Source of the DNA: Acarospora socialis
Lineage: Eukaryota > Ascomycota > Lecanoromycetes > Acarosporales > Acarosporaceae
DNA length: 64,000 nt
Assembly (NCBI GenBank): GCA_025617375.2
Contig: JAMYGW020000010.1
Span: forward strand, 1,550,001-1,614,000
Reading direction: 5' to 3'
How positions within the stretch are numbered: the stretch's first letter is position 1; every line of letters begins with the position of its first letter. This document shows, in pieces, positions 45,163 through 56,890 of this stretch. Both the position numbers and the translations under genes were made by a program. Under the pieces are notes generated by a model. It was not told the DNA's origin. It made no database searches and worked only from the letters and a program-made list of their open reading frames with translations.

Positions 45163-48100
45163 GATGGGTCACCGAAGTCCAGAGCTTATCAGCAGATGAA
45201 GGTCGAAGAATATTTACAGCAATTGTTGCTGACTCCGTCGACGGTCAAGCTGGAAGTGATGCAGAGATGATGATGTTGAAAGGTAAGGAAGGACGCTTTT
45301 ACGACCTGCTTGGAGACTTGCACCCTACTTTATGATCACCCCGGCTGGAAAAATATCCCGAGGGGCCGAACGTGCTTTAATCATGGCTCATGTGGGTCAC
45401 ACCTTGTTAGGGTACAAGTACAGACATTTCTTCACTCAAAGGTAGGTCATAGAAGAACAAGGCACAGCTATGCCGTCAAGGTCGGGCAACACGGCACAGA
45501 GCCCGCATATTGTCCGAGTCGACGGCGATGCCGCTTGCTTGACTTGGGGATAGTTTAAGTTAAGCCTCCGGAGCCATTGATCTCTTGGAAAGCTTGGTCT
45601 TTCCTGGGCTGATGTTTTGCCTGTCAGACAGTTACATTAAGTTAATTGAGTAAGGTGGAATGTTCGGTGGGACTGCTTGTCCGGGGTCGGTGTCCCCGTC
45701 CTAACGACTGTTAAGGAAGGTGAGTCGCGCAATAATACCTCGGTGTAGGTATGGGCTGGTATGATGCGAAGTAAGTTACAGGTGAGCTGAAAAAAGGTCA
45801 ATAATTGGAAGTGAATTAATGACAGGATATGATTTGAAGAACTGCGACTAGAGTACGCGTAACATGGAGACTGATGTAACCTCGAGGATAGCCTAAGGTA
45901 GGGTCCAAGGCGTGAAGCTTTGATGTGCAGCCACACATCTTCCCCGATCTCGCGAGGGGACTCCAGCTTGTTGCGTCATTATTGGTTCACCCTCCTGTTG
46001 GTAAACGCATCATGAAAGCAACCAACGGCTTAAGGTATCGGCACATACCACAACATGGTGAAGGAACAATTACCTACATGTATCATCATGATTATTTAAT
46101 ATTGAAACGATCTCTTCCGCGCCTTAGGTTCATCTAGAGGCTCAATCTCGGTCTTCTGGAGTTTCGTGGATTTGCTGAAGCGGTTGATGCGCATCGTGAG
46201 CTCCTCCGCCCGAGGAAATATGAGTTCGACCCCTGCTCCGCAGTCTGCACTCTAAAGAGAGCTCTGCAACGAGGGCTTCTAGCAGCGCCGGTATAGTTCC
46301 GTCGGGCAAGCATCAAAAGTCAATACAGCTACTGTAGCTTCATCAAAGTTATGTGAGGCGAGTTGCTCGCCGAGTATACCGTAGCCTCCTCCTGTGCTAT
46401 CTAAAATTCCTCCCTTGATGCCTTGGACAAATCAAAGGATATTTTCAGATGCTGCACATACTGAGCAGTGACAGTCGGGTGCCGCGAGTATGTTTACGTG
46501 ATGATAGAACGGATCAGTGAAATGAGGGCATTGCCCTCTTCCCTCTCCAAATAAGCATGGATAGTCCTTTGCCCCCCGGATATCGAGCTCCTGCTAATCT
46601 CGCAAGTAAAGCACGTAAAGAAATGATCTATGTGAACAATTAACGAGCACAGAAGGCCCCGGATATAGGTGACTCTAAATTGATTCCAACCCGTTCAAGG
46701 ACATGTTCCAAAGTATCGATGGTCTGCAGTCTTTGATGACCCAAGCAAGGTTAGGTCATACCCGGGTATTCGAGACAACAAAGAGCATTAGTAGCTTGCT
46801 CGCAAAGAAAACGGCAAATATAGAAAGAGACACACCGCATCCATCATGTGGCCATACCGTGTTGCAAACACAGACAACCGAATTAGCTGTGACTCTGGAG
46901 AGAAGAGCTGGGCGAACAACAGAACCAAACGTCTCACCAGATCGTGGGATTCCATGTATTCCATACATCTGCTCCCTTCCTTGTGAGCATGGCCAACCAT
47001 TATATAAGCCGTATGGCTTCAGTAAGTGATCTCTTCCAGGACGGCTAGATAGAGAGTAAAGCAAACACTCCTGCGACGCAGGGCAGCACGAGGTGCGCAG
47101 GATTCTCGTGAACGTATAAAGTGGCTCCCCTGCTCCACGCATGCTCATTCATAGCTGGTCCGCACTCTTGCGGGACGCGCTGCTGTGGACTCTGTGAACC
47201 TTCTCGACTGCTTCGGTGGCCTCCAATCCTTGAGCGTTGAACGCCACTGATCAAGTAGATATAGCCCTCCAAGGAGCCGTCAACCATACCTTGTTCTTTG
47301 TCCGGATTGTAGATGCATTGCCATCGCCTCGAGGTCGTATACATCTCTATATGAAGGCAGCACGCAGCGAGCACCTCCCCTAGTAAAGGTGGCACCACCT
47401 AATTCAGGTCGTTAACATGAACTCGTAGAGAAGCTGCAAAGCAGAACGAGTTAAAAGTATAGCAGCTATAGAGGAAGTTGATATGAGGTGGAGCCGGAAA
47501 AGAAGAGCATAAGGAGGGCAGTGACACAGCAGCAGTGTGGCAGCAAAGTTCGAGCAGGTCTGCCAAGGACAAGACAAGGCATATCACGGTAGTGATGAAA
47601 CCGAGAGCTGGGGTGCTGAGGATCTCTAGCCCGCGTGATAGTATGAAGGCATGCGGGGCTAGCGATAGGGCTTCGCTGTAGGGTAAAGCAGTGAGTATCA
47701 ATAATCAATAATGATACCTTAGACCTGCGATTGCTTGAAAGGTAAGGTAGGTAGGTTGTTAGTAGTATAAAAGGGCATGCCGTTATCTCAGGTGGTTGTT
47801 TGTCGACATGCGTTCGTCCGAGTTACGCTAACCCCTTTGACCTGCCACGAGAGAAGAATCTCAGTGACTTTCCTATAAACAGCAACATTCCCACTCGTGG
47901 CGTTCATCAAAACAGTCCAGATGCTGCAGTGGATGCAAGTCTCACATACTCCTTCGAAGCCTCTGCATGGAACACCCCGCAGATAGAGGATCCGCCCTAC
48001 TTACCCCGCAAATACAGATCTTCTCCCGTCGACGGACTGTTTGCGTCAACCCTGAAGATCCGGATTAGGCACGGGGAAAGCCAGCATCCGCAGTATGGCT

Positions 48101-48624
48101 TCGGATCGAGACCTTTACGAAGCCATACTTTTTCACATTCGATCTTGGACTAGATACGCCGTCGAGGAGCTTTTTGACCGGCTGTAGGCATACTTCGTTT
48201 CTAGACCCTGATTCTCCGTCCTCTACCAGACCTAAAATGACCCAGCAACATCCCGGCTTCTGGAAGCTGTAACAAGGGATGGCTACGATACCAGTGTTCC
48301 TAAGCTTCTCTGCAATAAATTGTCATGATTCCATTTCGCCGGGAGCAAGTGTACATCGTCCATTGCCAATCGGCGCCAATCTGGGGTCTGGCCATTCGAT
48401 CATCATGCACGGAAGCAAAGCCATGTTTGCCCCACATCGTGAGATCTGAAGCTTCGATTCGCCTGAGGGCGGGGTTGATTCCCATGAACTCCCAGTTGTC
48501 ATCAAATAGTCACTATATAAGGGACCCATGATGATCGCATACTCTTACATTTCTCACATCCACACGATTAGATACATCGACATAACCGAAACAGATCTAT
48601 CGCGTCTCGAGAAATATCATCACT
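45163..48624. other. gene-poor interval upstream of the alcohol dehydrogenase
   Basis: 3.5 kb with no supported gene. The largest frames (130 codons minus at 46756-47148, 117 codons plus at 47800-48153 starting with TTG) have no motif. The run AGGTAGGTAGG lies at 47745-47755. Confidence 0.5.
48514..48520 (+). promoter_or_regulatory. TATA box of the alcohol dehydrogenase gene
   Basis: TATATAA about 105 bp upstream of the ATG at 48625, followed by a C/T- and A-rich leader. This is a strong TATA consensus, as is usual for highly inducible fungal genes. Confidence 0.5.
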
Positions 48625-49904
48625 ATGTCCGGCCAGCAGATTCCAGAAAAGCAATGGGCTCAGGTTTGGATCACTGTTGGCTGTCAGGTGTATCTGGGCT
48701 GAACGGGTTTTAGGTAATTGAGAACACCGGCGGACCGATCGACTACAAGCAGATCCCCGTACAGAAGCCTGGCCCAGATGAAGTCCTCGTCAACATCAAG
48801 TACTCCGGTGTCTGCCACACTGACCTCCACGCCGTAAACGGAGACTGGCCGTTGAAGACCAAGCTTCCTCTAGTAGGAGGGCATGAGGGAGCCGGTGTCG
48901 TCGTCGCCCGTGGTGAGCTGGTGAAGGACATCGAGATCGGAGACCATGCGGGTGTCAAAGTTTGTGCTCTCCTCTCAACCCAACATCTGCGATGCAAGCT
49001 GACTCTGATGAATTTAGTGGCTCAACAGTTCCTGCTTGTCCTGTGACTTCTGCCAGCAAATGGATGAACCGCTCTGCCCCAAGGCAACCATGTCTGGTTA
49101 TACTGTCGATGGCACTTTCCAGCAATACTGTGTTGCCAAGGCTGCGCACGTGGCCAGAATTCCCAAAGATGTGCCCCTCGACGCCATTTCCCCCATCCTG
49201 TGCGCCGGTATAACGGTCTATAAAGGCTTGAAGGAGTCTGGAGCCCGACCCGGACAAACTGTCGCTATTGTCGGTGCCGGTGGTGGGCTCGGGTCGTTGG
49301 CACAACAGTATGCAAAGGCGATGGGGCTACGGGTCATTGCTGTCGACGCCGGAGATGAGAAGAAGAAGATGTGCGAGGATATGGGTGCCTCTGCGTTCGT
49401 CGACTTCTCCAAGTCTTCAGATGTGGTGAAGGATGTTCAAGCTGCAACGGAAGATGGCTTAGGGCCACACGCAGTATTGTTGGTCGCTGTCAACGAGAAG
49501 CCGTTTCAGCAGGCTTCAGAAGTATCCTTTCCCCCTCCCGCGTTGTCATTAAGCTGCTATAGCTGACATTGTGAAGTACGTCCGACCTCACGGCACCGTT
49601 GTCGTCATCGGTCTACCAGCCGGCGCCTACCTCCGCGCTCCCGTATTCGAGACTGTGATAAGAATGGTCACCATCAAGGGATCGTACGTCGGAAACCGAA
49701 AGGATACCGTCGAGGCCATTGACTTCTTCCGGCGCGGTCTTATTAAGGCGCCGTTCAAGACTGTTGGGATGAGCGAGTTGCAGAAGGTCTATGACCTTAT
49801 GCGTGAGTCTCTCCCTTCGCAAACAGTGACAATACCTGTAATTGACATATACCGCAGATGAGGGCAAGATTGCCGGCAGATACGTTGTCGACACATCGAA
49901 ATAG
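48625..49904 (+). CDS. zinc-dependent alcohol dehydrogenase, ADH1 type
   Basis: NAD-dependent medium-chain dehydrogenase interconverting ethanol (or another primary alcohol) and acetaldehyde. Five exons: 48625-48663, 48714-48959, 49018-49521, 49577-49802 and 49858-49904. Introns are 50-58 bp, GT-AG. The total is 1062 nt, 353 residues, close to the yeast ADH1 length. Catalytic zinc ligands are visible: Cys47 in [10 protein letters not shown], and His70-Glu71 in [11 protein letters not shown]. The structural zinc site is [15 protein letters not shown] with its four cysteines. The dinucleotide fold is [20 protein letters not shown], with the adenosine-binding acidic end [11 protein letters not shown]. 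The C-terminal [19 protein letters not shown] and [18 protein letters not shown] are ADH1-like, and it ends KIAGRYVVD. The enzyme is cytosolic, with no leader. A strong TATA box precedes it. Confidence 0.95.
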
Positions 49905-50282
49905 GCTTCTGTGACGGATGAATGATCGTATGGACTGGCTGCACAATGAGCATGTACTGTAGTTGATTCTGAATCTAGATAAAGTTCTAAACCTGACAGA
50001 ACTGCATGGTAGCGAATAAGTTCCAGAGTAGAGTACCCTACCTACCTGGTAGTGTCTGTCTTTGCTTGATTAGCTTCGCACTCGCGCTGGGAAAAGCCCG
50101 AATGCGCGTGTAGAGTTGGTAATAAGGTCTTGATTGATGACCAAGCAAGCCCTACAATCACTAATCGATAAGACGTCATAGCCCGACATACGGGCATAAA
50201 GATCAACTGGATGTCCCTCCTCCCAAACCCCACCAAACCACACCACCGGCTGCATCAAATACTCCAAACCATACCTCCTACC
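49905..50282. other. intergenic between ADH and SDR genes
   Basis: 378 bp. It contains TACCCTACCTACCTGG at 50034-50049 and a C/A-rich leader (CCCCACCAAACCACACCACC) just before the SDR start. No gene is seen. Confidence 0.5.
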
Positions 50283-51240
50283 ATGACTGCCACAACAGCT
50301 TCCAAAGCCTTCGCAATCGTCGCCGGTGTCGGGCCCGGAACTGGCGCCTCCGTTGCACGCAAATTTGCCGCTACCTACCCCGTCGTGCTCCTTGCTCGCA
50401 ATCCTGAAAACTACGACCCTCTTGTCTCCGAGATTAACGGCAACGGCGGGAAGGCTTTAGGCATCAGCACGGACGTCACCGACGCCACGAGCGTGCAGAA
50501 TGCCTTCCGACAAATAGACAGGGAGTTTGGAAGTGCCTCGTTGGCGGCGGCCGTGTTTAACGTGGGCGGGAGGTTCGTCAGGAAACCGTTTTTGGAGATG
50601 AATCTGGAGGAATTTGAGGCGGGGTATGATGCGAATGGGTAGGTCAAAACAAACCCGTTGACATCTGTCGCTTCCATCAGGGGCATGGAGGCTTCAAAGT
50701 TTCTAACATATCTGACTAACGGGCGGGGTGAATAGCAAAGGCGCCTTCCTCTTCTCTCAATCGACCCTCCCCCTCCTCCTCAAGACCGTTCAATCCTCTT
50801 CTCCTCCAAAACACCCACCGACTCTCATCTTCACCGGCGCAACCGCCTCCCTCAAAGGTTCCGCCCTCTGCGCCTCCTTCGCCACCGGCAAGTTCGCCAT
50901 GCGTGCCCTCGCCCAATCTCTCGGGCGTGAATTCGGACCCAAGGGTATTCACGTCGCGCATGCGGTCATCGACGGCGTGATTGATATCCCTAGGACGAAG
51001 GAGTGGAAGGTTTCGGATGCGCCGGATGATAAGCTCAATGCTGATGCGGTATGCTTGTCTCTATTCCCTCTTCCTCTCATACGTTTTCTGTTACTCTAAT
51101 TAAAGGACTCGTGGAGTGGTCCAGTTATTTACTGAATGCGGCCAATGCAGATTGCGGACGCCTACTGGCATTTACACACACAGCCGAGGAGTACGTTCAC
51201 GAGCGAGATCGATCTCAGGCCATATGTCGAGAAGTGGTAG
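50283..51240 (+). CDS. short-chain dehydrogenase/reductase-fold protein lacking the catalytic Tyr
   Basis: Rossmann-fold SDR of 252 residues. Three exons: 50283-50638, 50736-51048 and 51151-51240; introns 97 and 102 bp, GT-AG; total 759 nt. The dinucleotide motif is AIVAGVGPGTGASVARKFA (G-x-G-x-x-G type). The strand-4 region reads AAVFNVGG rather than the usual NNAG. The catalytic Ser region FTGATASLKGSAL is present, but the Tyr of YxxxK is replaced by Phe (CASFATGKFAMRALAQS). This is seen in a fungal and bacterial SDR subgroup with uncertain activity. The end reads SEIDLRPYVEKW. It lies 378 bp downstream of the ADH gene on the same strand, so a linked role in aldehyde or alcohol metabolism is possible but unproven. 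The substrate is unknown. Confidence 0.88.
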
Positions 51241-51388
51241 TCTGGGCAGTGCGAGGGAGACAATCAAATATCATAATACATTGAAAACTTCTGTCCACCT
51301 AAGAATAACGTACCCAAGTTGCAGCCCCAAAGTAGCAATCTATCGCCCTTCTGTTAAGCTCAACAAGCCACAACCTCGTCTGAATTCC

Positions 51389-52974
51389 TTAAGTGCCGGT
51401 CGAATACTCGGAGTTTGGCTTGGCGAGGTTGTGGACGGCTTCGTCCCGTTTGTCATATAGCCTATCGCGCTCCTTTTCCTTGACATTCACTTGGCTTTGA
51501 ATGCCAACCACCTTCTCCAACTCTTTCGTCTTCTTTGCCAAGATAGCCTCCCCCAGTGGGGACGGTTGGCTGGCCTTTCTCTTTCCCTGGATCGCCTGGT
51601 CGACCAAGTCGCTTTCCTTCTTTCTTTGGTTTGCAGATTCCGGGGCCCGCCTGACCATCATCATGACATGAGCATCTTTGCTCTTCTTCGCTTCAGTTTG
51701 CGCGCGAAGTTGCTTCCGATACTTTTCCACGTCTTCGTTTGGTCTCCAGGATTCTGGGGGATCCTCGTCTCCTTCCTCAATCTTTGAAGACCTCATCTCG
51801 AAGGGAGGCGATGATCGCAGACATCGGCTAAATCCTTAGCGTCGTTGTAAAGTAATTCCGCCAGCTTGGCTTTCGGCTCAGGTTGCGGTGGGTTGCGGCG
51901 AGTTGCGGTGGGAGAGTGAGGAGGGTGGGGTCGATGTCAAGCCCCAGAGGAGCCCCTGGTTGCATCAAGCCACTCTTAACTCCAATGTTTGGGTGCGGCG
52001 TATCAAGCATCTGAGGGCTTCCACCGTGATCCACCCCAGCACCCAAGAGGTCATGGCCCCCCATAGGTATATGCTTGAAGGATTCCGGGTGCGTATCCCT
52101 GTATGCTTGCATCTGAGACACTGGCGGCCTCCATATCCGGCATATCTGTGAATAGGGCATCTATGTCAGCCCGCGGCATCGATGACAAGGTGCTCGCCAT
52201 TGTGCCTGGAACAGTGGCGGCCCAGGGAGTCCCCCAGGTGACAGGCGTGATGGAACAGGGCGTCCCCCGTGCGAATTAGCACTGGGGCTGCGAAGATCTA
52301 GAACGCGAAGCTAGCATTCAAGCGGGCGGGAACGCAGCTAGGTGATCGCTTCGAAGGTCAGGTAGATACCTGACGGCCGCCATGGTGACAGGAATTGCGG
52401 TGACGGAGCTAAGGAACAACAGGTTTCTTTGAAAACCCAAACGAATGAAACATAGTAGGATTTCCAGATTCTGGCCCTCCTCTTCCAACTATGTTCTTTT
52501 CCTTCCGCATCTTCGCACAAACTGTCGTCCAGTATTGCTGCATTTCTTTATTGTTCGCTGTTTCATGGGCGACAGCAGTTTCCTTCAAGACGGAAAGCTC
52601 TGTCCCCAAATAATCACCATAACGAGCATAATATTCCAGTCGTTTCAATTCTAGCAACTTCTCCTCCGAATCTTTCTGCTTCTCGGACGCCTCTCTGCAC
52701 AGGAAAGAGTTCTGTTGGATGATAAGGTCGTACCGTTACAGCTGTGTACAGTATGGCAGGCGTTGTTTCTCGTCATCGGCCTCCACGGCGTTCTCGGCGG
52801 CGTCTTTATTAAAGCTGGAGCACTCCTGGATAAGGCCAATTGAACATTCCTTCGGCAGCTGTGTACTCTTTCGGGGGCCTCCCAATGTTCCCCAATACCT
52901 TCAATTTCGTGGACGAGCAACTTATAGTCTCTCGCGTAGCGAGGCCAGGGGTGCTGGCATTCCCTTGGCGGCAT
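51389..52974 (-). pseudogene. decayed coiled-coil protein gene
   Basis: Four minus-strand coding-like blocks in changing frames. From 52974: MPPRECQHPWPRYARDYKLL and HEIEGIGEHWEAPERVHS, then in another frame LIQECSSFNKDAAENAVEAD up to a TAA. After that come EASEKQKDSEEKLLELKRLE, KETAVAHETANNKEMQQYWT and CAKMRKEKNIVGRGG. Farther down are KAKLAELLYNDAKDLADVCD, then WRPNEDVEKYRKQLRAQTEA, KGKRKASQPSPLGEAILAKK-like text and VNVKEKERDRLYDKRDEAVH. The charged heptad-like text predicts long coiled coils. At least one in-frame stop (TAA, at a place where CAA would fit) and several shifts are needed, so it is broken. The family is unknown. It might be one gene or two adjacent ones. The stop is compatible with repeat-induced C-to-T mutation, not proven. 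Confidence 0.5.
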
Positions 52975-54911
52975 GGTGAGATCCTGTGCTTCTAGAAGGC
53001 TCGATTGCGTCGGCGGAATTGTCTCGTTATTGCGAGGATCCCCATGGGATGACAGTCGATAGTTTTTGGTCGTACTTGGAGAACTCTCTCTGTCAATGGC
53101 GAAGGAGGATCGACCCGGATACCGACAAGGGCGCTACCGACAGCAGCTCTGTCCAGTTGAACGAGCCTCACTAGATGTCTGCCGGCTTCCTTTCTGCCAG
53201 ATTATCAGGGATGGTCGAACCGCTTGCGCACCTTCGCCAGCGTGTACTCATTCGGGGCTATCTCTGGAGGCGGCGCAAGAGGATGATTGGGACAGATATA
53301 TATATTTGCGAGTCTCAAATGGAGTTGGAATGAAGAAACGCGTTGTGAGCGTTGATGGCAGTTGTTACGGAGTATAGTCAGAAAAAGGTTCGGGGTGTTT
53401 TCTACGTGGGAACATGGCTTGTTCATATAGCCTATCTGCTACAGAGTTCTTTCCTTCGGCAACGGTGCTCTTTCCCAGGTTTACCCAGTACCTTCGCCGT
53501 ACCTGGTATCCGAGTCCTCCTCGCAGTCTTCCACCATAATAGTTGATAAGACTCACATCTTAAGAGTGGCCGGACGATACGAAGTAGCCATAAGTGACTT
53601 CCTTTTTGAAATGTTTACTCAACCGGCAGCCCAACGGGCGCTTACTCGGTACATGTAAGGTAGACACACACTCTTGTATCTCTTAGCTATCTCGTTGGTA
53701 CTGTAAGCTATATACTGCGAGTCCTTCGAGTTGGTATCTTCTGACCGCATTCAGTAATAATATATTGTGATCCGGGAAGGGCGGTCTTGGCCATAAACCC
53801 AGGGCAGGTACAGGGTGAAAACCCGGAAATATTTTCGCTACTGATAAGTAATGCGTATGGCAGACGCAATTATGGTGCAGCGCGAATCTTGTAGTCCACG
53901 AGCGGACGGTCGGAAGGCGCATGAGGGAGAAGTTAGTTAGGGGCGGCGCCGGAGGTGCGGCGGAAGGAGTGAAGACTGGAGAAAGCTTTCGGAGGTATGA
54001 TAGTAGCTTTCGAATAGGCCATTGAAGGAAGGCTTGTAGCGTTGAAGCACTTCTTAGAAATGACTGTGACTCGGTTCTTGTGTTTGTTATGAAGCATGAT
54101 TGTTTTGCATCGCTACAGAACAACCACCGTCGCGCACCCTCAATCTCCACGCTCTGAGCTCTTACCCCCTGACTCTTGCCAATCCTACTTCCTGCCTCTC
54201 ACAGGCTCTTGGATCAATCACGCACCACCCACGCAGGCCAAGAATGACTGTGCTGCCACTGTCAAGAATCACAGGTATGGTTCTTTTTAGGAATTGGACG
54301 TGGGCCAATACCAGCGAGTCTAGTAAAGACTGTTGAAGCCTGACATTCTTTAAGATGACACCTTTTCACTAACCTCCGAGTTCATCTAAGTGTGTCATCT
54401 CATGTTGAACCGTATGTCTGGCTGTCTTGAAGAAGGAGAAGGATTGATTAGGTTGGCACCAGCTATTGTCGCTGCGACCTTTGAGCGCTATGCCAAATGA
54501 GAGAACAATAGCAGCAGATCGACGGTACCAAATGCCCAAGGGCAGCCATGGCCCTTGCGCCAGTGTTTTGCCCTTATTTCTCTCCCTGTTCTCTAACAGG
54601 GAAGAACAGTGAACTCGATGGAGGGATCTTCTCCATCGAGTCACGGACGGCACGTCTCATTTCGGCAACTGTCGTATGCTGTGGCGATGTTCATTAGTTT
54701 TTATACAGCCAGTGTCTAGAATTCTCCAAAGCCGCCTCCGAAGCATTCGGAAAGCTGGGGCTATCCTCGGTGCTCTCGGCAGCGGTTTCCTTGGTGGTGG
54801 CGCTACCATTGTGACAACATTTGTATGTTGTTAGGAGCAAGTGCATCCACTTCTCGATGCTACATTGCTGGAATGATGGGATGTCTGTGGATCTGAAACC
54901 CGCTTTCAGCA
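52975..54911. other. interval between remnants, nothing firm
   Basis: About 1.9 kb. The minus frame continues upstream of the coiled-coil remnant for about 25 codons (NNETIPPTQSSLLEAQDLT), so that gene may have begun near 53050-53100. A minus frame at 54912-54694 (SFQQCSIEKWMHLLLTTYKC) looks coding-like and may belong to the next remnant. The rest shows nothing recognisable. Confidence 0.4.
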
Positions 54912-55533
54912 CCTTGTGGATTCGTTCTCACTGATATTGCTGACTTTGACCTCATCTAAGCCCTCGAGCTTGTCCAGAAGCTCATGCGTTGCCGTCAACT
55001 CCTGGGACAAGGTCATTACAGAGCCTTGCTGAAGGCTCGAAGCCTTCTTCTTGACCTAAGCTAAGTTCTTTAAACGTGACGGGGCGGTTTTGATGTTGTA
55101 TGTCGATGTGTCGGTCTCCGATGCGGCTAGTTTTCCAGGATGAATGCCCACTTTCAGAAAGGGCTCTGATGCTGACAGAGCTAGCTTGACAGGACTCTAG
55201 AATGATCTTCTGTTGCGAGCACTTCAGGCTGATGGTAATATAAGACCGGCAATAGTAGGGCTTGTAGTCACGATGGGTGTCAGATATATTTGAGCTGGAT
55301 ATGACCGTCGACACAATGATAGAGGTATGCTTTGAATTTGAAGTAGAAGTAGAAGAGACCTCCTGGGTGGTTTCTCCTAGGGCACGGGACCCTCTGCAGT
55401 TTGTGTCTGACGAAGTGGACACGTCTCTTCTGCTCGCTGCCGTCGCCAGCAGCAAGTTGACTAAGGTCTCTTGGCATGATATTGACTGTTTGAGTCTCTG
55501 TGCTTCAGTCTTTTTTTGAGAGATTAATCGCAC
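54912..55533 (-). pseudogene. coding scraps, possibly an N-terminal helical domain of a fungal NLR-like protein
   Basis: Minus-strand text KKTEAQRLKQSISCQETLVN then LLLATAASRRDVSTSSDTN, followed after a Ser/Thr-rich stretch and a frame change by KKKASSLQQGSVMTLSQELT and ATHELLDKLEGLDEVKVSNI. The first part resembles the helix (L..L...L..Y..TL.IAL) near the end of the fungal N-terminal helical domains of NACHT/ankyrin proteins; this resemblance is weak and from memory of the family pattern. No NACHT P-loop or repeats follow. At least one stop and one shift are present. It might instead be the end of the XPG-like remnant upstream. Confidence 0.25.
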
Positions 55534-56329
55534 ACAATAAAATACTTTAAATCAATTGCGCGTGGTAATACTTCTTGGGACGAGACGGTCATGCGTACTC
55601 TGAAGACGCGGCGACTGCGTCCTCCTCCATGGCCTCAGAGTTGGCACCATGAACTGCTTGTTTGCCAGGCCAACCAACAGTGATCAGACTTGCGTATCGA
55701 TTGCTGCTCATGCCTCCGCATGTGAAGACAAGTGTGCATAGTGTATTGGATACTCCTTGCAACGACAAATATCCTAATTATTTAGTGCATTGGAATCTGA
55801 CTCTTTTAAATTGACCTTTAGCTGGGTGAAATCGCGGTCCGTGGGACTGGAAACCCTTGCTGAAGCATGCGTTGGCGAGGGCTTGAGATATGGTGGGCAA
55901 TAGCGAATTTTTGCCGGAGGGACACCTAGGTCCTGGAGGGCATCCTCACCGCTTCCATTCATCAACCGCGTCGAGAAAAGACTAAATGCATAGCCAAGAT
56001 CATTGATTGCAAATTTCATGAGAAAGCAATTTTCTGATGTTCATGTCATGCGATTTGGAGCCTTTGTGCACTCTTATTGGCCGCTCCATAAGTAGCTTGG
56101 TGAGGATCTTCTGCTCTTCTTCCCAAGTACCCCCAGCTGAGGCAAAATCGAGCTATGTCCCAGCGGTAGTAAACGACTCCGACCACCTCTGTGTAGAACC
56201 TTTCCTCTTTCATATAGGACTGGGTTCTTCAGCGCCGTATCTCCGTCCACATCCTCATCTTGGTAGTCACTTTCCCCGGCATCATCTTTGTCCACTTCAT
56301 CTTCGCCGTCATCTTCTTCTCGCGTCATG

Positions 56330-56890
56330 AGCCATACGACTCTCCCAGTCGTGAACCAAGAAGGATCTCTTCATTGGCTCGAAAAACTATCGACCGTCGA
56401 TATCTTCTGAATGCATCCAGATTTCTGATTCGTACACAACGTGCATACGGACGATGTCTGCTTGTTTGCATTGCGGGGAGCAGTCGCCCTCTTGACTGGG
56501 CTTTCTCTTCCTCACAGTAATCGACGGTGCAATCTGAAGCTTTTCTTTGCTTTCTGACTGCTCTGTACATCTTCGGTCAGTACAGCATCCACCAAACCCT
56601 GCCACTGAAATAGTCACACTTCGCTGCCGCTTGCCCAGGAGCAGTAATATGCGGGAAGTCGAAGAGTTTTAGCAGCTGCTTCACCTGTACGTCAAGTAAA
56701 TTAGCTGAATGTGGCTGCGTCGGTGTGTTGCGCTTCAATGGCGGCTTGTTTGGGCCATCGAATACAAACACTGGCTGGGCAATTAGGGCAATCACGCGGA
56801 GGATGCGATAATACATTGTTCGCAGAGTTGGATAAAGACCGCCTTGCCCGCCTGTATCTGGAATGGCTATATAGGCCCATCAATTGCTTG
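56330..56890 (-). pseudogene. XPG/GEN1-like structure-specific nuclease remnant
   Basis: Minus-strand text matches the middle of GEN1/Yen1-like nucleases, which cut DNA flaps and four-way junctions. GGQGGLYPTLRTMYYRILRV corresponds to the conserved GG..P.LRTLYYRLLRL block. PVFVFDGPNKPPLKRN is the family hallmark. LLKLFDFPHITAPGQAAAKC corresponds to FPhhxAPGEAEAEC, with the two acidic metal ligands altered (GQAAA for GEAEA). In a shifted frame, WQGLVDAVLTED corresponds to G.VDAVLSEDVDT. At least two shifts and the lost acidic residues show that it is broken. The N-terminal MGI/GLW block is not found upstream; an acidic stretch (EEDDGEDEVDKDDAGESDYQ) near 56330 may be from the C-terminal region. 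The limits are approximate. Confidence 0.65.

Noticed and set aside
47800-48153. 117-codon plus frame upstream of ADH
   Set aside because: TTG start, no motif; it fits promoter-side intergenic DNA.
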